The notes below the pieces were generated by a model. That model saw nothing but the letters and a program-made list of their open reading frames with translations, ran no database searches and was not told where the DNA came from. Positions 22,320 through 31,423 of a stretch of DNA of 31,423 nucleotides are shown here, piece after piece (positions within the stretch are counted from its first letter, which is position 1; the number at the start of each line of letters is the position of its first letter). Location: NCBI GenBank assembly GCA_000697055.1, contig JNDT01001152.1:1-31423 (forward strand), read 5' to 3'. Position numbers and translations under genes: made by a program. Source of the stretch: Saksenaea vasiformis B4078 (Eukaryota > Mucoromycota > Mucoromycetes > Mucorales > Saksenaeaceae).

Positions 22320-22577
22320 ATGGATAAATCGCAAAACAAACAAGAACAAACATCATCATTCACTAGTGGAGTAACAACCGCGCCGGGAATTGTTCGATCA
22401 GCTGGCTCAAGCGCTACTGAACCTCCTGCGGATCGACAGCAACGACGTACCTCTACTGGTCAAAGACGTGAAATGTATCCTGGACTTGCGTCTCAACGAC
22501 GATCTTCAGCAGGCCTAGCAGAAAAATTTGAACAGCAATACCCAACGGGCTATTCGCTTCGAAAGTGGTTTCAATAG
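22320..22577 (+). CDS. Small basic Ser/Gln-rich protein, 85 residues, unknown
   Basis: A single-exon frame from ATG 22320, 100 bases after the release-factor stop. The sequence is hydrophilic and probably disordered in its first half (MDKSQNKQEQTSSFTSG...), then basic (RQQRRTSTGQRREMYPGLAS), with a more ordered-looking end (AGLAEKFEQQYPTGYSLRKW). No domain recognised. Its composition is unlike chance ORFs in this AT-rich region and it has a T-rich leader, so I think it is probably real. It could also be the 3' part of a larger transcript with the gene before it. Confidence 0.55.
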   Translation: MDKSQNKQEQTSSFTSGVTTAPGIVRSAGSSATEPPADRQQRRTSTGQRREMYPGLASQRRSSAGLAEKFEQQYPTGYSLRKWFQ

Positions 22578-23803
22578 TCAAAACATAGGATTTGTAATCA
22601 TGCCTTGATAAACTTTGTTTCTACTTACATCCTCTCCGATCCGTGGGTTACCGGGCAAAATGTAATTGAATGGGATTTTCTGCATGCGCTCCTTTTTTTA
22701 AAGCATACCCAAAGCTAAAGCCAAAAAGCTAGCACATGCCAGGTGATCGGATCATAGTAATGATCACTCCCGATAAAGAAGAAACAAACCAGGGTCCTTA
22801 TTTTTTTATTTTACTATAATGCACGAGATGATATGCGTCTAGGGTCTTTATAAAAGAAAAGAAAACGTAAATTTTTGTTACTGCGCTTAACAAACCGAGC
22901 TAGTAGTGGAGAAAGAGAGATGAAGGCGTGAGACGCAGTTCCACGCACAAAGTATTAAATGCATGATCCATTTACACAGGGTTACTAGGCACAAAACTTT
23001 TGTTCCCAAAAGGGATAAACGATAATCATTATGTATGATTGGCTCTCTCTCTCTCTTTTTTTTTTTTTTCATTTGATGGATTGATCGCCATCATGCCGAT
23101 ATTCGTCATTGTGGAGAATCTGGGAGAAAGAAAAAAAAAATACCGCAGGCATTAACGTGATCCTTCTCCACCCCCACCCGCACGAGTTCAGTATGCTAAC
23201 TGACACGGAGATCCATGACCTTATTAAAGTCTATGCAGAGTAAAAATATTCCAATGTTTACTTGGCTGTGAATCTAGGGGTTAATAACGCATTTTCGCCT
23301 CACTCCAAGTGGTACTGGGCAGATTCGCAACAATGCTCATCTATATATACTTTTTATTGACAACAAAATGACTATTTTGTAAATAGAGCAATAAAAAAAG
23401 CTTAAAGTTTCTATTTTTTTTTGTTACCGTAAAAAACTCAGTCATTGTTACAACAAATCCTGTTTGATCTTGTTTTTGACTTTTAGGTAGTGCAGACCAA
23501 CTTTTGATCCAGAACTCCGTCAAATCGCAACTCCAGGAACGAAAAGGAGAGATACACTTCGCCGCTGAAAAGTAGGCGGACTTGGATGGCCCCGCCGAAT
23601 CAAAGGGACGAGCGGCATATCAAGGAGCTGATCGTAAAAAGGAAGGGGGCGCAGGAGCTCATCAAGTTAAGAGAAAGAAAGACCAAAAAAAGATAAAGGA
23701 GTCCATTCGCTTTTTTACAAAACTTGAATCAACATATCTTGCTCTTCTTTTTTCCCTTCTTTCTCTGTATTATCTATTTTCTTTTTCTTTTTTTTTAATC
23801 CAA
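22578..23803. other. 1.2-kb intergenic region with simple repeats and pyrimidine-rich leader
   Basis: No gene recognised. A (CT)6-T14 tract lies at about 23044-23070. The reading frame of the next gene is open back to 23582 but only through non-ATG codons; the last 100 bases (23735-23800) are a strong TTCTTTTT pyrimidine tract, typical of a leader, ending just before the ATG at 23804. Confidence 0.5.
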
Positions 23804-24803
23804 ATGGCGTTACCAAGCTCAAGAAGATCCATAGCAACACCAGCATCCTCCGTTGTTCGATCGCCACCCACGGCTAGACGACGGACTCGACCGTATATGG
23901 AACATACGAAATCAGAAACACGTTCACATCGAGACATTCAAAGGATACCAGATATCCATGATCGCATTACTTGTTATGAAAAAATAGCATCTGAGCTGTG
24001 CTCACGAAAAGAAACAAAACTAAAAGCATGGGCAAAGAGAGTAACAGAAAAAGGTTTACCGAAACCAATGAAAGAAGGTAAACATCCCTTCCCCCTTATT
24101 ATTGGATTGCTTACAGAAAAAAAAAGGTTATCAACCGCCACCTCGACCTCCACGTATTGAGGAGGATGTGTCAAAACCAAAAAATACACGACAAGAGAAT
24201 TTTCATCTCATGACAGCATCTGTTAGTGGTTCTTTAAGTACATTGTTACGTAAAGCATCTTCGATTTCTTCTTCGACAAGTTCACGCACGGCTTCTTCTG
24301 GAATGACACCGTCAATTGAACCTAAACCTTCTACGAGTCGATTTTTCCCATCCCTGACGAGACTCTCCTTATCCAGATCCACCACGCAACAATCGCAACA
24401 GCAACAAGCACAACAGCAACAGCAACCGGCTCCAAAGCCATCGCGTGGTTCAACTCAACCTGATTCTCGACGGTCATCTTCCAGGTTACGACAGCGGTTC
24501 TCGCGTCCACCGATACGAGCTTCTTCTATTTCACCTCCACTGGAAGCAGTAAATGAATCAACACCTTCTGTCTTTTTGGACCGATTACGGGCAAAACGAG
24601 CCAATTACGCTGCTGATAAATCAGGCCATGGTGCAGGCCATCATGCGTTCATGCCACATCTTGATCCTCAAATGATTAAATATTTTGGTGAAGGTGCAGA
24701 TCAAGTAGTTGCTATAACTACACTAGTGACAGGCGATTGTAAAAATTTACAGTCTGTACTACCCTCACCATTTCGCCCGCTCTCCGGTACAAATTATGCG
24801 TAG
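23804..24803 (+). CDS. Ser/Gln/Pro-rich protein of unknown function, 2 exons, 316 residues
   Basis: Exons 23804-24077 and 24127-24803. Residues 1-40 are basic and Ser-rich; about 40-95 look ordered and helical (DIQRIPDIHDRITCYEKIAS, then KETKLKAWAKRVTEKGLPKP), leading into PPPRPPR. The middle is a Ser-rich region with a polyglutamine stretch (QQSQQQQAQQQQQ at about 24390-24425) and RRSSSRLRQRFSRPP. The C-terminus (ALL from about DPQMIKYFGEGADQVV to FRPLSGTNYA) looks conserved and folded. I do not recognise the family. The join needs care: after TTACAG (24111-24116) come nine A; splicing there breaks the frame after 14 codons, whereas splicing at the AAG at 24124-24126 gives the continuous frame PMKEGYQPPPRPP. 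Disordered Ser/Gln-rich segments suggest a regulatory or scaffold protein, but that is only a guess. Confidence 0.75.
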
Positions 24804-25464
24804 AGCTGGACTTACGACCCAAAACAAGAACCAAAAAAAAAAACCGATCGATGTTGATTATTCCTGTTTCTCAGAACTAAAAAGAAAAAAGAAGATCATG
24901 ACAATAAAAAAAAAAAGAATTGTTGTTCTTCTCATCTTCTCAATTCATTATGAAACTTAGATGTGTGGCTCCAGTTTACAAGAAAAAAAAAACGTGATAT
25001 GCTAGCAAAACGAAGAAGTGTGGCACTTTATAGGTAAAAATGAGGTCCCTTGAGTCATGGGACACGCTTTTTTTTCTTTTTTTTTTCACTGGTGAAAACA
25101 TACACATTTACGCCATCATCTCCTTTTTTCTTCCCCACAACTGTTCTTTCTTTGCACGGATCATTCGGGATATTCTCCCCGGGTAACCATGGTGCAGGTA
25201 GTCTGGTTTTATCTTTTTATTTGTAAACGTGTAGGTTAAGCAGATAAGCGAAATATTTCTAGTGGCAGTCTATAGCGGGAACTGAATAAGGGGGAGAAGG
25301 ATTCTTCAGTAGTGTCATATGTTTTTTTTATTATTCTTATAGGGTAGCGGAGAATCCTAGCAATTTTTAGAAAGAAATTGTGGCAACGTCTTATAAAAGT
25401 GGACTTCTGACAATGTTCCCGAAACTGCGCCCCCATTTTCCATTACTTTCTTTTTTTTTTCACT
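24804..25464. other. Intergenic region, 0.66 kb
   Basis: No gene recognised. Several A-runs follow the stop of the upstream gene, with an AATAAA at about 24903-24908. A T/C-rich tract (25068-25090 and 25448-25460) precedes the next start. Confidence 0.5.
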
Positions 25465-26070
25465 ATGCACCCTTTACCACTTTACGATGGTCAAGTCAAG
25501 GACATCAACAGTGGTATGGTAATGGATATCGATGAATGGGTCATCCATGAACGTTTTCGAATCGAACACAAGATAGAACCCAGACGCTGTGTGGATCACG
25601 AAGAGCTTATTTCCGTGATTGAGAAGCTCAAATATTGTCAGTCCCCAGAATCCGACAACCAAAAGAAAAGGCACTATTTCTTGGCATCGTATCTTTATTT
25701 CTTCGTTGACGACCTAGTAAATGCATGGATAATAATAATCAAATACTGCGACGGTTGCGATGGAAATAATCCAATTGCCCATTCTGCCCATTGTCGGCCG
25801 CTTATGTTACTGTGTGCGTTCGATAGACTGGACAAGTCCGACAAGGATGCGTCTTCGCTTCACGGTGTTCTTTTTGGAAAGTTTAAGTTAAGCATAGATC
25901 TGATCTGTCCATGGAACACTATTTGTACTTGGGCAAGATCATTTCAATATGTTCCTGCTGGACAAGAATGGATGCGTCTTGGCTTAGATGCTTATCAGAT
26001 CGCAAAACGTCGATGCCAACACGGAAGACACCTTTTAATACGAGAATCCGCGACCCATTCAGTCGAATAA
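25465..26070 (+). CDS. Uncharacterised protein, 201 residues, single exon
   Basis: The ATG at 25465 follows directly on a CTTTCTTTTTTTTTTCACT tract, the same leader style as neighbouring genes. The protein has mixed, globular composition: acidic start (VKDINSGMVMDIDEWVIHER), a His/Cys cluster in the middle (KYCDGCDGN then HSAHCRPLMLLCAF) and a basic end (AKRRCQHGRHLLIRE). Cys/His spacing (CDGC ... HSAHC) could hint at metal binding, but it fits no named finger. It has no signal peptide and at most one hydrophobic segment (LVNAWIIIIKY). I do not recognise the family. It stands alone between two intergenic gaps. Confidence 0.6.
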   Translation: MHPLPLYDGQVKDINSGMVMDIDEWVIHERFRIEHKIEPRRCVDHEELISVIEKLKYCQSPESDNQKKRHYFLASYLYFFVDDLVNAWIIIIKYCDGCDGNNPIAHSAHCRPLMLLCAFDRLDKSDKDASSLHGVLFGKFKLSIDLICPWNTICTWARSFQYVPAGQEWMRLGLDAYQIAKRRCQHGRHLLIRESATHSVE

Positions 26071-26218
26071 AAGCAGTAATTTCGGAATTATTGTTACCCT
26101 TTTTTGTTCAAGGGCAGACCAGGTCGCAGGAGAAAGGTGCCACCATCTGTTTTCCTAACACATGGCAACCCCAAAATTGGATACCCTCTGTTTTTTTTAT
26201 TCCTCCCTCCCTTCTTTC

Positions 26219-26252
26219 ATTCCTTCCTTCCTTCCTTCCTTCCTTCCTTCCT
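26219..26252 (+). repeat. (TTCC)n microsatellite
   Basis: About eight uninterrupted TTCC units, 150 bases after the stop of the 201-residue protein gene. It encodes spurious Phe/Leu/Pro/Ser repeats in all three plus frames. Confidence 0.85.
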
Positions 26253-26728
26253 TTCTTACTTACTTATTACACTTTGTACATTACTATGAGATGCATAACA
26301 ACAATAAATCAAACTGTTTCTTAATCACTTTTTTTTTCTACTGCGTACCTATATTCCCAAAAAGGAGAAAGATATAAGAAGAAAGAAAGGACCTGAATTT
26401 ACAGGCATAACTCGCTCTGCAAAACAGGCTCTAACATACAGTTAAAGGCATGGTTATGTCATTCCGGTTAAATGCTTGCATCACGTCACTGATCGATATT
26501 CATCAGGTTTTGGGGCAGGCACCGCTTCTTTTCACATGACGCAGTTAGCTTTTGGGCCTGTGATACCTGTCCGTCGGAGTTATAACGTTGATCAGGACCA
26601 TCTTCAAAACGGAAATCGATAGTTCTCCAGGTTTTGGTCTTTCTTTTTCTTATTGTGATTAAACTCTAGAGCAACTCCTTTTGATACCAATTTACGCTTC
26701 TCTGCAAAAGAAAGTACTTCTTTATATT

Positions 26729-26746
26729 ATGACTATGAGCAAGTGA
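26729..26746 (+). promoter_or_regulatory. Short upstream ORF (MTMSK) in the PCT1 leader
   Basis: ATG ACT ATG AGC AAG TGA forms a five-codon upstream ORF 78 bases before the PCT1 start. Its last codons overlap a possible splice donor (AA|GTGAAA at 26743), and a T-rich stretch ending in TTATAG (26807-26812) could be the acceptor of a leader intron. Either way the upstream AUGs would not be in frame with the main protein. Whether the leader is transcribed that far is unknown. Confidence 0.35.
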
Positions 26747-26823
26747 AACCTTTGATTTTTTTTCTTTGTTTCTTTCTTTCTTTTTTTTTCACTTACCTTT
26801 TTGTCGTTATAGTTACCCAGCCT

Positions 26824-27984
<1,161 letters not shown>

Positions 27985-28000
27985 AAGCAAAGCTATATAC

Positions 28001-28021
28001 TCTCTCTCTCTCTCTCTCTCT
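28001..28021 (+). repeat. (CT)n microsatellite in the PCT1 3' region
   Basis: Ten CT units start 17 bases after the PCT1 stop codon, so they are probably in its 3' UTR, upstream of the AATAAA at 28057-28062. Confidence 0.85.
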
Positions 28022-28056
28022 ACATCCCTATATCTCTCTTTTGCTTTGAAAACAAA

Positions 28057-28062
28057 AATAAA
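28057..28062 (+). terminator. Polyadenylation signal AATAAA of PCT1
   Basis: Canonical signal 73 bases downstream of the PCT1 stop codon, in an A-rich context. Confidence 0.6.
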
Positions 28063-28120
28063 ACATCATCCTAGAGAGAATGAATTGTACAAACGTCCTC
28101 GTTTTTTATTGTTTTCTGTT

Positions 28121-28190
28121 GTGCGTACGTATGCGTGTGTGCGTGCGTGTGTGCGTGCGTGCATTCGTCCGTAGGTGTGTGTATGTGCGT
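28121..28190. repeat. GTGCGT/GTGTGCG alternating purine-pyrimidine tract
   Basis: A 70-base, nearly uninterrupted alternating purine/pyrimidine tract (GTGCGTACGTATGCGTGTGTG type), ending 15 bases from the SDH4 stop codon. It lies between two convergent genes. Such tracts can adopt left-handed (Z) DNA and could separate the two transcripts. Confidence 0.7.
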
Positions 28191-28204
28191 TATCTGTCTA
28201 CGCT

Positions 28205-28830
28205 TTAGGCGGTCCACAAACGGGTGATCAGCTCGGTAAGGCCGACATCGTGGGTGTTGATCTGATAACAGCCAACAAGCACACCAGCAGTCGAAGCATA
28301 CAAAGTAGCAGTCATGATTTTGCCGATGATAGGCGCCTTGCGCGCGTTGAAATAATCTAATGCATTTCCCATCAGCCTACTTCCTTTAAAAAAAAAAAAG
28401 GGCATCGGATTTACCAGTAATGCAAGCGCCGAAACCTGATTTCCGAAAAAAAAAAAATTCGTTTAAAAACCATTGAAGCCATGCTGCTTTTAATGACTTA
28501 CCGATATGAACGTGGAGGGGAAGCACAACACCCAACAGAGTATCGGTGATAGGAGAGGCGCCATAAGCGAACTGCGAGGCAATCAAAGGAATCAAAGCAA
28601 CAGAAATACCGCGCTCAAGATCCCAATGGTAGGAACCATGAAGTCTGTCAGGGGTATGCGAAACAGAGGTCGAATTGCTCTTGGAAGAGACAGCTAGCCC
28701 ATGACTATCAGCAACATTCAACATGTCTCGCGTACTTACACGAATGGATCTTGACCAAGCCCATGGGCTGCTGGCGAGCCACAATGCGAGCCGTAGAACG
28801 GAAGGCGGGGGTTGCGAGACGTAGAGACAT
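28205..28830 (-). CDS. SDH4: Succinate dehydrogenase membrane anchor subunit, CybS (SDH4/SDHD), 3 exons
   Basis: Minus-strand exons 28830-28740, 28693-28502, 28383-28205; 462 bases, 153 residues. It is the small anchor subunit of respiratory complex II in the mitochondrial inner membrane, binding heme b and ubiquinone with Sdh3. The N-terminus (MSLRLATPAFRSTARIVARQ) is a basic presequence. The mature part starts near HGSYHWDLERGISVALIPLI (49-68), first membrane helix to about 75; second helix TDTLLGVVLPLHVHIG (80-95) with the heme-region His residues 91 and 93; third helix IIGKIMTATLYASTAGVLVG (113-132); and the C-terminal CybS signature INTHDVGLTELITRLW (136-151), containing the quinone-site DVG stretch. 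The final intron ends at TTAAAG (28384-28389), the only acceptor that keeps frame. The gene converges on PCT1, with 220 bases between stop codons. Confidence 0.95.
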
Positions 28831-28962
28831 TGACAAAGAGTGGGGTTGAGTGGATGCTACTGTAAGGTGGGGAAAAGCCGAACTTTTCCTACCCCGGCAA
28901 ACTTGTGAGTTTCGCTACACGCACCCAGCCCCCCGGCCAGAAATGGCGTCAGTAAAAATTAG

Positions 28963-28967
28963 CCAAT
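28963..28967 (-). promoter_or_regulatory. CCAAT box upstream of SDH4
   Basis: CCAAT on the plus strand (ATTGG toward SDH4) about 135 bases upstream of the SDH4 start. In fungi the HAP/CBF complex binds CCAAT in promoters of respiratory genes, in either orientation. The link to SDH4 is inferred from position. Confidence 0.45.
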
Positions 28968-31423
28968 CATGTCTTGCTTCACGTGCGCCGCACCACCGTT
29001 TCCCATTCCACAAGAGGACAGAACCCAGACCTAACGAAGAAGTTGGACAATGGGGTCGCCATTTAATAAAAGTAGATAAAGCAGAGAGAACATTAACCAG
29101 CGGGATCCGTATGTTGGCTGACTATCGCTGAGGACTATAATGGCTTCCTGCAATGCAAATGACCTCAGTCTACGGGAAAATAATAATAATAATAATAATA
29201 AGTGTGTCAAACATGTTGATAAAACTTACCAAAAAGAGAACTGGTTAAGAGCGACCGTTACGGAGACCCGCATCGAACTTTGATAGAGTGAACAAGACAG
29301 ACGTCGGAGCTGACGAGTAAGACCTCTGGGCACTTTTTCGGAAGCCTTCCCTTACAGGTACTCAGTCGTCCGACCTAGCTTACTCCACGACAGTATGCAG
29401 AAAATCCTACATGAACGGCCATTTTTGCAAAAGTATCAGCTTCTTCCAATTATTCTTTCTTTATAGTTCAAACAGCACCAAGTCATAGTCTGTTTACTTG
29501 ACAGTATTCATTCGGATATTGTTTATTGAACCAATTTTGACGCTAATCTATACAAATTTCGCGTCCACAAGGAACCACGCTTATGCTAAGAAAAGAATCA
29601 AGGATGCGTTCGTTAATACATAAGCTGGCAACAAATCCGTTCACTACTTACATCAGCGAGGTCCCTCGATGAACGCGAAATTCATAGACAGCATAAAGAT
29701 TTGCTCATGGTTAGCAAGTGGAAATAATGCTTGGATGTCATTTTACGTACTCCCGAGGGGTAATTCCAAGAAGGTCACGGCAGTCGCACCCCCGCACCGT
29801 GATGAGTGGGAGTGAGAGGAGAGGAGGAGATTGGCTTCGATGTGAGTGGCCAATTGTAGCGCACTGCAGATGACTTGGAGTGATACAACGTCCAGCGATT
29901 TATTGTACAAGATGAGTGACGCTGAGCGCGACAACATTTATTTTACTTGCTTAAGTGCTGGACAAAAACCGCCATCACAGCCGAGACGGTTCGGAACACA
30001 GGCCATACAGGCTAAACAATGCATAACGATATATGAGTGATCCTGGATGCGTATTCCATTAAATGTACATGCCGGGGATGTAAAATGAACAGAGCCAAAG
30101 AAAAAAGGAAAGGAAATTCATGCGTCCTCTTTAAATACGGTCACTTTATGCGTTCCGATCGGTACGTTGGGGTACCTATCACAATGTGAAGACATCTGCC
30201 TCTCTGTGTAAAGATATACTGCTGATCACCGCAGGATGATGCGAATAGGTATTCAAATTCCAGATATTATTGATAATGAAGTCGTTATAAACTATCGATG
30301 CTCCAATGCATCTGCGGACCATAAATTAGCGTTAATGGGATTCTGCCTTACTCACCTCCAAATCCAGATCTTCAAAGAGCAATATATCGCTATATGGTCA
30401 CAAAGGCTGGATATATCACTTACCAGCAGCAGTCAAATATTATGCGACTTGGCCCGGCATGATCCCTGAAGAAGAAAGGAAAACTTTAGTACGAATACAT
30501 GAAAGAGAAAATTATTGATGGCGTGATCTGTTTTCGCCATCATCAATGCAAAACCTCGTAGAACATGATAAATCCCAGCGGCATGCTAGGAAGTCGATCG
30601 TCTCGTTTTCACATCTGGTTTGTCCACCAGACCATGGGGCGAAGAAAATTTCTTACATCCTTGTGAAAGAGGATAAGTAACTAATATTCATAGAATTCTT
30701 CTAGATAACCAGATTCAGCAGAGCGACGTCTGTGCTACTGATTGGGAGCTTGTACATGATAACGATTTACAGACACGTTAGTGCTATTTGACTGAAGACG
30801 AGCTATAGTCACTTTACAACTTCAAACCTTGCTTAGAAGCAATGATAGCAACTATGGTAAGGCATAAATCTGTTGGGAGGTGTGTTCCCCTTAGCTTGTT
30901 TAGATACCCAGTCTGATATCGGTCCACTTCACATTCTCCTGCGACAAGGACGCTCGATTTGCTGCGCTCCCTTGCATTGTGCTTATTGATTTGAAGTTTA
31001 TTATACTAAAATAGTCGAAACGGACGGCACCGACAATGAAGCATGGCTGGGGTTACGCCTGGGCTCCGTGACCATGTCTGTAGCCCTGAAATCCCCGATT
31101 GTTAGATCCTTTACGGAAATCAGACCCAGTCCTTACCTGTCATACAAAGTGACGAGTGAGCAGTTCCTTACTGCCTAACTGTCCTGGACAGTGCTGCCGG
31201 GCGAGATGCTAATTGGCATCCTGATGCGATGTAGCGAACAAATATATCACGAATATTTCGGCCGGCATTAACATCCCTATTCCAAAACTAATCAAATAGT
31301 TAAGTATCAACGTGTTAAGCCAAGCAGTACGGCTTACTAGAAATGTTCTGATTCCTCGTCTATCATATGCGCACTGAGGGCACAGTCGGATAGGATAGAC
31401 GATATTTCTATAATTGTTGCGAG
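28968..31423. other. 2.5-kb right-end region with no recognisable gene
   Basis: A (TAA)n microsatellite lies at 29178-29202. The open frames at 28850-29131, 29743-29937, 29846-30040 and 30236-30469 are short and anonymous. Between 30290 and 30600 there is a stretch that reads like broken coding sequence over two frames (for example PYSPPNPDLQRAIYRYMVTK at about 30340-30400). From 30600 to the end no frame exceeds about 60 codons. The region may be old, degraded repeat DNA. Confidence 0.4.
29178..29202 (+). repeat. (TAA)n microsatellite
   Basis: Eight consecutive TAA units in intergenic DNA about 350 bases upstream of the SDH4 start. Confidence 0.85.

Larger units (their letters stand above)
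26071..26823. other. Intergenic region and leader of the cytidylyltransferase gene
   Basis: No gene recognised besides the short upstream ORF annotated separately. It contains the TTCC microsatellite and a long T/C tract (26755-26790) just before the coding start. Overlapping frames at 25911-26377 run through the TTCC repeat and are not genes. Confidence 0.5.

Noticed and set aside
28850..29131. Forward frame of 93 codons divergent from SDH4
   Set aside because: It begins at GTG (first ATG at 28943 leaves 62 codons), lies over the SDH4 promoter and CCAAT box, and has no recognised domain. It remains a weak possibility.
29240..29290. tRNA-like D-arm (CTGGTTAAGAGCG) followed by ATCGAAC
   Set aside because: No acceptor stem, anticodon stem or properly placed GTTCRANNC loop can be assembled, so it is not called a tRNA.

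Overview
The window looks like nuclear DNA of a filamentous fungus, most likely an early-diverging (Mucoromycota-type) species; this is inference from gene style, not a database match. The genes carry many short introns, mostly about 45-75 bases, with GTAAGT/GTATGT-like donors. Promoters and leaders are rich in T and CT tracts, microsatellites sit between genes, and several proteins match fungal-type families. I rebuilt the exons by hand from splice signals and reading-frame continuity, so the exon limits are predictions.

Layout, left to right. At the left edge, on the minus strand, is a decayed piece of a Helitron transposon protein (1-282). Next is a 14-exon M1 zinc aminopeptidase (+, 1474-4926). 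About 2.8 kb of T-rich DNA without a recognisable gene follows, then a four-finger C2H2 transcription factor (-, 7746-8704). A long, gene-poor stretch (8.7-17.9 kb) contains one clear gene, an intronless Old Yellow Enzyme (-, 12839-13951), two weak small ORFs, a pair of diverged direct repeats near 16.6 and 16.9 kb, and several palindromes.

The right part is denser and mostly housekeeping: a 3-hydroxyisobutyryl-CoA hydrolase-like protein (+, 17931-19690) that lacks the usual second catalytic acid; the diphthamide co-chaperone DPH4 (+, 21001-21534) with a GC-AG intron; a mitochondrial GGQ release-factor-like rescue protein (+, 21758-22219); a small basic protein (+, 22320-22577); a Ser/Gln-rich unknown protein (+, 23804-24803); a 201-residue unknown protein (+, 25465-26070); choline-phosphate cytidylyltransferase (+, 26824-27984); and, converging on it, the membrane anchor subunit SDH4 of succinate dehydrogenase (-, 28205-28830). 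The last 2.6 kb has no recognisable gene and only degraded ORFs.

The genes do not form an operon or an obvious cluster. Their roles are general: peptide turnover, flavin reductase chemistry, valine breakdown or mitoribosome structure, translation quality, phosphatidylcholine synthesis and respiration. I found no convincing new defence, CRISPR or toxin system. The points most worth checking are the catalytic-residue losses in the HIBCH-like and OYE proteins, the GC-AG intron next to the HPD motif, the poly-A splice ambiguity at 24117-24126, and the unexplained repeat pair.
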